A DNA stretch of 8,438 nt from an uncultured SAR86 cluster bacterium (GTDB lineage: Bacteria > Pseudomonadota > Gammaproteobacteria > Magnimaribacterales > D2472), in assembly GCA_938075575.1 (NCBI GenBank), contig CALJHI010000004.1, positions 1 to 8,438 on the forward strand, written 5' to 3'. Positions within the stretch are counted from its first letter, which is position 1; the number at the start of each line of letters is the position of its first letter. The notes beneath the pieces are model-generated. The model did not search any database and was not told the origin of the DNA. It worked only from the letters and a program-made list of their open reading frames with translations. Below, one piece after another: positions 1 through 6,470 of the stretch. The translations under genes were made by a program, and so were the position numbers.

Positions 1-605
1 TTTGTCCTTCTTGATAAAATTTGAATCATTCTTTCAATTTCTGATGACCTACCTATTAATGAATCAATTTTATTGTCTTTAGCTAAATTGTTAAGGTTGA
101 TGAGATAGTTAGTCTCAGGTGAAGATTCTTTTGGAGAATTATCATCAGACGCCCTCTCCTCTTCAACAACATCATCTGACTCTTTGGGGCCATGTGATAA
201 ATAAGAAACAACATCAAGCCTTGATAAGCCACTCTTATTTAATAAATAAACTGAATGACATTCCTTTTCTGAAAAGATAGCAACAAGAACATTAATTGGC
301 TTTACAACTCCTTTTCCTTGCGACTGGATATGAAAAACTGATCTTTGAAGAACTCTTTGAAAACCTAAAGTTGGTTGAACTTGTTTTTTTTGATCAGCTC
401 TTTGGATGGTTGTTTTAGATAAATGATCATTAATTGAAGCTTTCAATGAATCTATATTGATGTTGTAAGATTTTAAGCAAGAGACAACATCAGAGTCAGT
501 TAGTATCATCAAAAATAGGTGTTCTACAGTTATATACTGGATATTTGAATCTTGTGCCTTATCAAAAAGAGCTGCAATTGATAGTTCTAGATCTTTACTA
601 AACAT
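1..605 (-). CDS. clpA: ATP-dependent Clp protease ATP-binding subunit ClpA (N-terminal third, runs off left edge)
   Basis: ClpA is the AAA+ unfoldase of the cytoplasmic ClpAP protease; it unfolds substrates, including those delivered by ClpS, into the ClpP chamber. My translation of the minus strand gives 201 residues starting MFSKDLELSI. The Clp N-domain double repeat covers about residues 1-140, with recognisable stretches EHLFLMIL, PTLGFQRVLQR, INVLVAIFSEKE and SRLDVVSYLSHG. An acidic, Ser/Glu/Asp-rich linker follows (about 142-165). The first AAA+ domain begins with IDSLIGRSSEIERMIQILSRR, and the window ends just before the expected Walker A. The ATG lies one base after the clpS stop, with no clear Shine-Dalgarno, so translation is probably coupled to clpS. 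The ClpA assignment over ClpB/ClpC rests on the INVLVAIFSE/SRLDVV segments and the adjacent clpS. The ATPase motifs lie outside the window and cannot be checked. Confidence 0.96.
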   Translation of the reverse strand, partial: MFSKDLELSIAALFDKAQDSNIQYITVEHLFLMILTDSDVVSCLKSYNINIDSLKASINDHLSKTTIQRADQKKQVQPTLGFQRVLQRSVFHIQSQGKGVVKPINVLVAIFSEKECHSVYLLNKSGLSRLDVVSYLSHGPKESDDVVEEERASDDNSPKESSPETNYLINLNNLAKDNKIDSLIGRSSEIERMIQILSRRT

Positions 606-606
606 A

Positions 607-942
607 TTAGTCAGTTAATGGTTCAATTTCACTTAACAGAGGATGGTGATGGCTTTTCGCAAGCTCATTCACTTCATGTGACATCATTTCTGCTATTTCT
701 TTAGAAAATATACCACAAACACCCTTACCTTTTGTATGAACAGCCATCATTATTTCTGTTGCTTTCTCATGATTGTGATTAAAAATAGATTGGAGAACAT
801 ATACAACAAACTCCATAGGTGTGTAATCATCATTTAGTAAGATGACCTGATATAAAGGCGGCTCTTTAACTTCAGGTTCTTTTTCAAGTACAGAAGTTCC
901 TAAATTATTTGAATCAGGCGCTTCTGAAGAAAGTTCAAACAT
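607..942 (-). CDS. clpS: ATP-dependent Clp protease adaptor ClpS (N-degron recognition)
   Basis: ClpS binds the N-terminal domain of ClpA and presents proteins with bulky hydrophobic N-terminal residues (Leu, Phe, Tyr, Trp) for degradation by ClpAP. The 111-residue product is close to the E. coli length (106). It has a disordered acidic N-terminal tail (about 1-28), which in the family engages the ClpA pore, then the folded core YQVILLNDDYTPMEFV (31-46). Residues equivalent to the E. coli N-degron pocket are present: Asn37, Asp38, Asp39, Thr41, Met43, Met65 and His69, with HHPLL near the C-terminus. Its ATG shares one base with the icd stop codon (TAATG), so ribosomes finishing icd probably reinitiate here. 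The stop is followed after one base by the clpA start, so adaptor and unfoldase should be made together. No cspD gene lies next to it, although cspD is a common neighbour in related bacteria. Confidence 0.97.
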   Translation of the reverse strand: MFELSSEAPDSNNLGTSVLEKEPEVKEPPLYQVILLNDDYTPMEFVVYVLQSIFNHNHEKATEIMMAVHTKGKGVCGIFSKEIAEMMSHEVNELAKSHHHPLLSEIEPLTD

Positions 943-2195
943 TACATTCTTTTAACCATTTCATCTGCGAAGCCGGAACAAGAAACAAGATCTGCACCGT
1001 CCATCATTCTTTCAAAATCATATGTAACTTTTTTAGCGCCAATAGTTCTTTCCATTGATTTAATAATTAGATCAGCAGCCTCTGTCCAACCCATGTGACG
1101 TAACATCATTTCTGCAGATAAAATTAATGAGCCTGGATTTACCTTATCCTGTCCAGCATATTTTGGTGCAGTGCCGTGAGTAGCTTCAAAGACTGCATAC
1201 TTATCTGATAGATTAGCTCCTGGCGCAATTCCAATACCGCCTACGCATGCAGCTAATGCGTCTGAAATATAATCACCATTAAGATTCATGGTTGCTATCA
1301 CATCATAATCTTTAGGTCTGAGTAATATTTGTTGTAAAAATGCATCGCAGATAACATCTTTGATAATAATCTCGTTACCTGTTTTTGGATTTTTTATAAC
1401 CTGCCACGGTCCACCATCAAGCTCTTCACCATTATATTCTGTAGTAGCTATTTGATAACCCCAATCTCTAAAGGCACCTTCGGTAAACTTCATAATATTA
1501 CCTTTGTGAACGAGGGTTACAGACGATCTGTCATTTTCAATTGCGTAATCAATAGCTGATTTAACCAATCTCGAAGTTCCTTCAAAGGAAATAGGTTTAA
1601 CACCCAAACCAACATTTTGCGGGAATCTTATTTTGTCACTCTTAAATTCATTCTTAAGAATATCTACTAATTTGGAAGCTTCATCAGTATTAGCTTGAAA
1701 TTCAATGCCTGAATAAATATCTTCAGAATTCTCTCTGAAGATAACCATATCAACATTCTGTGGTTCTTTAACAGGCGAAGGAACTCCATCAAAGTATCTA
1801 ATTGGTCTTAAGCAAACATATAAATCAAGCATTTGTCTTAAAGATACGTTTAATGATCTTATGCCGCCACCAACAGGAGTTGTTAAAGGGCCTTTAATAC
1901 TAACTACATAGTCTCTAAGGGCATCTAGTGTTTCTTCTGGAAGCCATACATCATCTCCATAAACTTGTGTGGCTTTTTCACCACAATAAACCTCCATCCA
2001 TTCAATCTTTCTTTCACCTAGGTAAGCCACCTTAACAGCGCTATCAACTGCCCTTAGCATAGCAGGAGTAATATCAAAACCAATTCCATCTCCTTCTATA
2101 AAAGGAATGATAGGATTATTAGGTACTACAAGATTACCATCTATGTATGATATCTTTTCTCCAGAATCTGGAATTTGAATTTTTTCGTATGACAT
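942..2195 (-). CDS. icd: NADP-dependent isocitrate dehydrogenase (E. coli type)
   Basis: This cytoplasmic TCA-cycle enzyme oxidatively decarboxylates isocitrate to 2-oxoglutarate. The 417 residues match the E. coli Icd length (416), and landmarks align with an offset of +1. Substrate and catalytic residues are visible: Ser114 and Asn116 in GIRSLNVSLRQ, Tyr161 in SEDIYSGIEF, Lys231 in VHKGNIMKFTEG, Asp284, and Asp308/Asp312 in NLNGDYISD. NADP rather than NAD use is indicated by Lys345-Tyr346, Val352, Tyr392 and Arg396, which match the E. coli 2'-phosphate-binding set. Ser114 corresponds to the serine phosphorylated by AceK in E. coli, and the surrounding loop is conserved. A GGGG Shine-Dalgarno-like element lies 6 bases before the ATG. 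The gene leads an apparent icd-clpS-clpA operon, and isocitrate lyase, its competitor for substrate, is nearby. I see no truncation or frameshift. Confidence 0.98.
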   Translation of the reverse strand: MSYEKIQIPDSGEKISYIDGNLVVPNNPIIPFIEGDGIGFDITPAMLRAVDSAVKVAYLGERKIEWMEVYCGEKATQVYGDDVWLPEETLDALRDYVVSIKGPLTTPVGGGIRSLNVSLRQMLDLYVCLRPIRYFDGVPSPVKEPQNVDMVIFRENSEDIYSGIEFQANTDEASKLVDILKNEFKSDKIRFPQNVGLGVKPISFEGTSRLVKSAIDYAIENDRSSVTLVHKGNIMKFTEGAFRDWGYQIATTEYNGEELDGGPWQVIKNPKTGNEIIIKDVICDAFLQQILLRPKDYDVIATMNLNGDYISDALAACVGGIGIAPGANLSDKYAVFEATHGTAPKYAGQDKVNPGSLILSAEMMLRHMGWTEAADLIIKSMERTIGAKKVTYDFERMMDGADLVSCSGFADEMVKRM

Positions 2196-2283
2196 TTTTT
2201 ACCCCGTATATAAGATTTCTTCATCAAAATCGGTGATAATTATACTCCTAAAATATTCAATATTAAATGTATTAAGCTGCTTA
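2196..2283. promoter_or_regulatory. Divergent icd / mnmA promoter region with overlapping -10-like hexamers
   Basis: This 88-base spacer is the only place to start transcription of both icd (minus) and mnmA (plus). A perfect TATAAT reads on the minus strand at 2244-2239, and a TATACT reads on the plus strand at 2241-2246, so the two elements overlap around the palindrome ATAATTAT (2236-2243). At 17-base spacing the -35 positions are poor: TTTAAT on the minus strand (2267-2262) and TCTTCA on the plus strand (2218-2223). The implied 5' leaders would be roughly 30-37 bases on each side. The promoter assignment is inferred from geometry and hexamer match only. Confidence 0.5.
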
Positions 2284-3369
2284 ATGGATAAGAATAACAA
2301 AACTGTAGTTGTAGGCATGTCTGGTGGGGTTGATTCATCTGTAGCTGCTTATTTATTAAAGAAACAAGGCTACAAGGTTGTGGGTTTATTTATGCAAAAT
2401 TGGCAGAATGAACCTGGTGAAATTTGTACCTCAGAGATAGACTTTAAAGATGCTTCAAGTGTTTGTGATTCTCTTGAAATTCCATTACATAGAGCTAACT
2501 TTTCTGATGAATATTGGGATCGTGTTTTTAAGGATTTTTTAAAAGAACACGAGAAAGGTAGAACCCCAAACCCTGACATCTTATGTAATAGAGAAATAAA
2601 ATTTAAATCTTTTTTAGATTATGCACTAAAGATTGGTGCAGATTTTATAGCAACTGGTCACTATGCATCAATTGTAGAAAAAAATAACAGGACCTTCCTA
2701 GCAAGATCAAAGGATCTTAAAAAAGATCAAACATATTTTCTACATGAGGTAAGTGAAGGTGATTTTAAGAAAACACTCTTCCCATTATCTGATATTTCTA
2801 AAGATGATGTTAGAAAAATCGCAAATGATATAGGCCTGTCTACAGCAAAAAAGAAAGACTCTGTAGGGATTTGCTTTATTGGTGAGAGAAATTTACAAGA
2901 TTTTCTCGGAAGATTTATAAACTTCAAACCTGGTAATATTAAGGATGAGGAAGGAAATATTATTGGTACACATAAAGGGTCGATTCTTTACACAGAAGGA
3001 CAAAGACAAGGCCTTATGATTGGCGGTGTAAAAGGAAAACAGGAGCTTCCTTGGTACGTTTATAAAAAAGATATTACTAATAATGAATTATATGTTTGCC
3101 AGGGTGTAAATAATGAAAATTTAATGAGTGATATTATTGAACTAGATTCACTTCATAGAATAAATGATATTCATATTAATTTACCCTTTAAATGTATGGT
3201 CCAAGTAAGACACTTGCAAGAACCAATTGGTGCTCATATTGATTTAAAAGACAATGTATACACAATTAACTTCGAAAAGCCTGTTAGAGCTGCTGCTCCA
3301 GGGCAATCTGCAGTAATTTATGATGATAATATCTGTATTGGTGGTGGAATAATATCTAAATCATATTAA
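2284..3369 (+). CDS. mnmA: tRNA-specific 2-thiouridylase MnmA
   Basis: MnmA adenylates and then thiolates U34 in the anticodon of tRNA-Lys, tRNA-Glu and tRNA-Gln, taking sulfur from the IscS/Tus relay to form s2U. From the ATG chosen here the product is 361 residues (E. coli 368). The N-terminal PP-loop motif GMSGGVDSSV spans 11-20. The catalytic region GRTPNPDILCN contains Asp98 and the nucleophile Cys101, and KKDSVGICFIGER (190-202) carries the second catalytic cysteine, Cys197. The C-terminal beta-barrel ends in PGQSAVIYDD and IGGGII, as usual for the family. The frame stays open back to a GTG at 2233, but that would add 17 hydrophobic residues and begin upstream of the predicted mRNA start, so ATG 2284 is preferred. 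No clear Shine-Dalgarno is visible. It is followed by purB after 38 bases; hflD, which sits between these genes in E. coli, is absent. Confidence 0.97.
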   Translation: MDKNNKTVVVGMSGGVDSSVAAYLLKKQGYKVVGLFMQNWQNEPGEICTSEIDFKDASSVCDSLEIPLHRANFSDEYWDRVFKDFLKEHEKGRTPNPDILCNREIKFKSFLDYALKIGADFIATGHYASIVEKNNRTFLARSKDLKKDQTYFLHEVSEGDFKKTLFPLSDISKDDVRKIANDIGLSTAKKKDSVGICFIGERNLQDFLGRFINFKPGNIKDEEGNIIGTHKGSILYTEGQRQGLMIGGVKGKQELPWYVYKKDITNNELYVCQGVNNENLMSDIIELDSLHRINDIHINLPFKCMVQVRHLQEPIGAHIDLKDNVYTINFEKPVRAAAPGQSAVIYDDNICIGGGIISKSY

Positions 3370-3407
3370 TGTATTATTCTCATATAAAGTTTGTTATAAA
3401 GTGAATT

Positions 3408-4769
3408 ATGAATAAGGATTTTAATAATATTTCACCGCTTGATAATAGATATGCATCAAAAATTGCAAACACACGATCTAACTTTTCTGAGTCAGCACTT
3501 ATTAAAATTAGATTTGAAATCGAAATAGATTGGTTAATTTTTATATGTGTTAACAAGCCATCATTATTTAAAACTATAAGCAAAACTTCAATTTCAAAAC
3601 TTTTAAAATTTAAAAGCAACTTCAATGATGACTATGTGCTTAAAATAAAAGAAATAGAGTCAGTAACAAACCATGATGTAAAAGCAGTTGAGTATTTTAT
3701 TCGTGATTTTTTCAATAAAGATAAAGTTTTAAAAACCTATATTCATTTAATTCATTTTGGATTAACAAGTGAGGATATAAACTCTTTATCTTATGCAGTA
3801 ATGTTAAAAAATGGTACAGATATATATTTAGATGAAATTCGTACTCTCAATAAAAACCTTTCATCTAAATCTAATAAATGGAAGTCTTTATCATTCTTAT
3901 CAAGAACACATGGTCAACCAGCCTCTCCCTCTACTCTTGGTAAAGAAATGTCAGTTTTTAGTAAAAGATTAGCTACACAAATTGATATCCTTAGCAAAAT
4001 CAAACCTTTAGCAAAATTTAGTGGTGCAACTGGCAATTATCATACTTTAGCTATACTGGATTCAAAAATTAATTGGGAAAGTTTTACTAATAAGTTTATT
4101 AAGCAATTTAAGATTTCACAAAATACTCATACAACACAAATAGAACCCCATGATTGGATAGCTGAAACATCTCACTCTATTATTAGAATTAACAATATCT
4201 TAATTGATTTAAGTCAGGATATGTGGATATACATTTCAAATGAAATATTTAAATTAAAACTTTTAAAAAATGAAGTTGGTTCTTCTACCATGCCACATAA
4301 GGTTAATCCAATAGACTTTGAGAATGCAGAAGGTAATCTAGGTCTTTCAAATGCCCTCTTTGAGTTTTTTGCTTCGAAATTAACTAAATCAAGACATCAG
4401 AGAGATTTATCTGACTCTACGGTTTTGAGAAATGTTGGTCTTGGATTTGGGTACTCAAATCTATCAATAAAATCATTACTTAGTGGATTGTCTAAGATTG
4501 AACCTAACAAAGAGTTTATTAAGACTGAGCTCGATAATAATTGGGAGGTTCTTGCAGAGCCATTGCAAACAATAATGAGATTTGAGGGTATTCCAGATGC
4601 TTATGAGCAACTGAAAAGTCTTTCAAGAGGATCCAAGCTTGATTTAATCACTTATCAATCATTTATAAATAATTTAAAAATTTCTGATAAATCTAAAAAT
4701 ATACTGCTAAATCTAAAGCCAAAAGATTATATCGGCTTATCAATTGAGTTAGCTAAATCATCTAAATAA
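3408..4769 (+). CDS. purB: Adenylosuccinate lyase PurB
   Basis: PurB acts twice in purine synthesis, releasing fumarate from SAICAR to give AICAR and from adenylosuccinate to give AMP. It works as a cytoplasmic homotetramer of the fumarase/aspartase superfamily. The 453-residue length fits the E. coli-type enzyme (456). Visible signatures are SPLDNRY (9-15), TNHDVKAVEYF (87-97), TSEDINSLSYA (120-130), the catalytic-acid loop SRTHGQPASPSTLGKEM with His168, TTQIEPHDWIAE, and the catalytic-serine loop GSSTMPHKVNPIDFEN (291-306) with Ser292. SRHQRDLSDSTVLRN and NWEVLAEP follow in the C-terminal half. The protein is unusually rich in Lys, Asn, Ile and Ser outside the active site, as expected from strong A/T bias. 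The usual GNYN becomes GNYH (209-212). No good Shine-Dalgarno precedes the ATG, and co-transcription with mnmA is likely. Confidence 0.97.
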   Translation: MNKDFNNISPLDNRYASKIANTRSNFSESALIKIRFEIEIDWLIFICVNKPSLFKTISKTSISKLLKFKSNFNDDYVLKIKEIESVTNHDVKAVEYFIRDFFNKDKVLKTYIHLIHFGLTSEDINSLSYAVMLKNGTDIYLDEIRTLNKNLSSKSNKWKSLSFLSRTHGQPASPSTLGKEMSVFSKRLATQIDILSKIKPLAKFSGATGNYHTLAILDSKINWESFTNKFIKQFKISQNTHTTQIEPHDWIAETSHSIIRINNILIDLSQDMWIYISNEIFKLKLLKNEVGSSTMPHKVNPIDFENAEGNLGLSNALFEFFASKLTKSRHQRDLSDSTVLRNVGLGFGYSNLSIKSLLSGLSKIEPNKEFIKTELDNNWEVLAEPLQTIMRFEGIPDAYEQLKSLSRGSKLDLITYQSFINNLKISDKSKNILLNLKPKDYIGLSIELAKSSK

Positions 4770-4778
4770 GTTTTTTTT
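4736..4778 (+). terminator. Possible weak intrinsic terminator after purB
   Basis: A run of eight T (4771-4778) follows the purB stop almost directly. CTTAT (4736-4740) can pair with ATAAG (4766-4770) immediately before the T run, and a short TTAG/CTAA stem can form inside the loop. The stem is A/T-rich and interrupted, so it is thermodynamically weak. The T tract and its position just after the last gene of mnmA-purB are the main reasons to list it. Confidence 0.22.
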
Positions 4779-4812
4779 GTAGTAAAACTACTAAAATAAT
4801 CACTTCTAAACC

Positions 4813-4835
4813 TTATTAAAACAGTGTTTTAATAA
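4813..4835. repeat. Perfect 10-bp inverted repeat upstream of aceA (candidate operator)
   Basis: TTATTAAAAC (4813-4822) and its exact reverse complement GTTTTAATAA (4826-4835) are separated by AGT. The dyad ends 5 bases before a TTGACT -35 candidate for aceA. It has no T run after it, so it is not a canonical intrinsic terminator. A dimeric transcription factor site controlling aceA is the likely reading, but I cannot name the regulator: the sequence does not resemble the FadR or IclR operators as I recall them. Chance is less likely than for a shorter dyad, although A/T richness raises the background. Confidence 0.5.
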
Positions 4836-4840
4836 ATATA

Positions 4841-4869
4841 TTGACTCATAACATTAATTATTATCTACT
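4841..4869 (+). promoter_or_regulatory. Candidate sigma70 promoter of aceA
   Basis: TTGACT (4841-4846) matches the -35 consensus at five of six positions. TCTACT (4864-4869), exactly 17 bases downstream, matches the -10 consensus at four of six. Transcription would begin near 4876 and give a leader of about 23 bases containing the aceA Shine-Dalgarno. TATTAT at 4859-4864 is a better hexamer but lies only 12 bases from the -35 element. Assigned by inspection only. Confidence 0.4.
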
Positions 4870-4887
4870 TCACTACATATTAAATTT

Positions 4888-4892
4888 TAGGA
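4888..4892 (+). promoter_or_regulatory. Shine-Dalgarno of aceA
   Basis: TAGGA contains AGGA (4889-4892), ending 6 bases before the aceA ATG. It is the clearest ribosome binding site in the window and fixes the aceA start. Confidence 0.7.
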
Positions 4893-4898
4893 ATAATA

Positions 4899-6470
4899 AT
4901 GAGCGATAAAATTGATGATATTAAAGCTATTAATGGAATGTCTGATAATAATTGGAAATCTATTAATCCAGAATATGTCCATAGAATGAGGTTACAAAAC
5001 CAGTTTAAATCAGGAATTGATATTGCAAAATTTACTGCTTCTATCATGAGAAAGGATATGGATGCATATGATCAAAATCCTGAAATGTACACACAGTCAT
5101 TAGGATGCTGGCATGGTTTTATTGGACAGCAAAAATTAATATCTATAAAGAAACACTTCCAGACGACTGATAGAAAATATCTATATTTATCAGGTTGGAT
5201 GATTGCAGCATTGAGATCAGATTTTGGCCCACTACCAGATCAATCAATGCACGAAAAAACATCTGTTGCTTCGTTGATAAAAGAGCTATATACATTTCTT
5301 AGACAGGCTGATGCTAGAGAACTAGGCGGTCTCTTTAGAGATCTCGATAAAGCATCTGCTGATGAAAAAACTCTGATTCAAAAAAAGATAGATAATTATG
5401 AGACTCACATTGTTCCAATTATTGCAGATATAGATGCTGGATTTGGTAATGAAGAAGCTACATATTTAATGGCTAAGCAGATGATTGAGGCTGGAGCTTG
5501 CGCAATTCAAATAGAAAACCAAGTATCAGATGAAAAACAGTGTGGCCATCAAGACGGCAAAGTAACAGTTCCACACGCAGATTTTTTAGCCAAAATAAAC
5601 GCAGTGAGGTATGCGTTTCTTGAATTAGGAGTTGATGATGGAATTATTGTAGCAAGAACGGATTCGCTTGGCGCTGGATTAACCAAACAAATAGCGGTCA
5701 CAAAAGAAAAAGGTGATTTAGGAGATCAATACAACTCATTTTTAGATGTAGAGGAAGTGCCAGTAAATGAAATGAATCACGGAGATGTCGTTATAAATCA
5801 AAATGGAACATTAGTAAGACCCAAAAGACTTCCCAGTAACTTGTATAAATTTAAAGAAGGGACAGGTCAAGCAAGATGTATATTAGATAGCATTACAAGT
5901 CTACAAAATGGCGCAGACCTCATATGGATTGAAACAGAGAAACCTCACATAGGACAAATAGGTGAGATGATGGATGAGATAAAGAAAGTCATTCCAAACG
6001 CAAAACTTGTATACAACAATAGTCCTTCTTTCAATTGGACCCTAAATTTTAGACAGCAAGTATATGATAAGTGGCTTTTAGAAGATAAAGACCTGTCAAA
6101 TTATGAAAGAGATGATTTGATGAACGAAAAATATGATGATACTGATCTTTCTATAGAAGCAGACGAGAAAATTAAAACTTTTCAAATGGATGCAGCTAAA
6201 CAAGCTGGCATATTTCATCACCTAATAACATTGCCAACATATCATACAGCAGCTTTATCAACTGATAATTTAGCTAAAGAATATTTTGGTGATCAGGGAA
6301 TGCTTGGGTATGTAAAAGGCGTCCAAAGAAAAGAAATTAGGCAAGGGATTGCCTGTGTAAAGCATCAAAATATGGCTGGTTCAGACATGGGTGATGACCA
6401 TAAAGAGTATTTTGCTGGAGAGGCTGCGCTAAAAGCATCAGGTGATGATAATACAATGAATCAATTCTAA
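4899..6470 (+). CDS. aceA: Isocitrate lyase, long Pseudomonas-type
   Basis: Isocitrate lyase cleaves isocitrate to glyoxylate and succinate, the first step of the glyoxylate shunt, which bypasses the CO2-losing TCA steps during growth on acetate or fatty acids. The 523 residues match the long gammaproteobacterial subfamily (P. aeruginosa AceA, about 531) rather than E. coli AceA (434). Key features are SGW (98-100), the Mg-binding region IADIDAGFGNEEA with Asp177/Asp179, the signature DEKQCGHQDGK with catalytic Cys215 and His217, ARTDS (252-256), YNNSPSFNW (372-380) and TLPTYHTAAL (444-453). The subfamily's extra segment lies at about 265-325. The gene has its own candidate promoter, upstream dyad and good Shine-Dalgarno, and appears monocistronic. 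Its stop directly abuts that of convergent nqrM. No malate synthase or aceK is in the window. Confidence 0.97.
   Translation: MSDKIDDIKAINGMSDNNWKSINPEYVHRMRLQNQFKSGIDIAKFTASIMRKDMDAYDQNPEMYTQSLGCWHGFIGQQKLISIKKHFQTTDRKYLYLSGWMIAALRSDFGPLPDQSMHEKTSVASLIKELYTFLRQADARELGGLFRDLDKASADEKTLIQKKIDNYETHIVPIIADIDAGFGNEEATYLMAKQMIEAGACAIQIENQVSDEKQCGHQDGKVTVPHADFLAKINAVRYAFLELGVDDGIIVARTDSLGAGLTKQIAVTKEKGDLGDQYNSFLDVEEVPVNEMNHGDVVINQNGTLVRPKRLPSNLYKFKEGTGQARCILDSITSLQNGADLIWIETEKPHIGQIGEMMDEIKKVIPNAKLVYNNSPSFNWTLNFRQQVYDKWLLEDKDLSNYERDDLMNEKYDDTDLSIEADEKIKTFQMDAAKQAGIFHHLITLPTYHTAALSTDNLAKEYFGDQGMLGYVKGVQRKEIRQGIACVKHQNMAGSDMGDDHKEYFAGEAALKASGDDNTMNQF

Noticed and set aside
2233..2283. GTG start giving MnmA a 17-residue hydrophobic N-terminal extension
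   Set aside because: The extension overlaps the predicted promoter, has no family counterpart and no ribosome binding site. The ATG at 2284 gives the normal MnmA N-terminus just before the PP-loop.
2370..2927. Two minus-strand open frames inside mnmA
   Set aside because: Both lie opposite conserved MnmA coding sequence and show no domain or ribosome binding site.
3384..3402. Direct repeat ATAAAGT with 12-base period, containing TATAAA, before purB
   Set aside because: Considered as a purB promoter or regulator site, but no -35 element lies at a suitable distance, the leader would be only a few bases, and 7-base A/T repeats are common here.
3380..3625. Minus-strand open frame across the mnmA-purB spacer and the purB 5' end
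   Set aside because: It is antisense to the PurB N-terminus, low in complexity and unlike any protein I recognise; long chance frames are expected in A/T-rich coding DNA.
4779..4791. GTAGT-AAA-ACTAC hairpin after purB considered as a terminator
   Set aside because: The stem is only 5 bp and the T run precedes rather than follows it on the plus strand; on the minus strand an A run follows. The geometry does not fit an intrinsic terminator in either direction.
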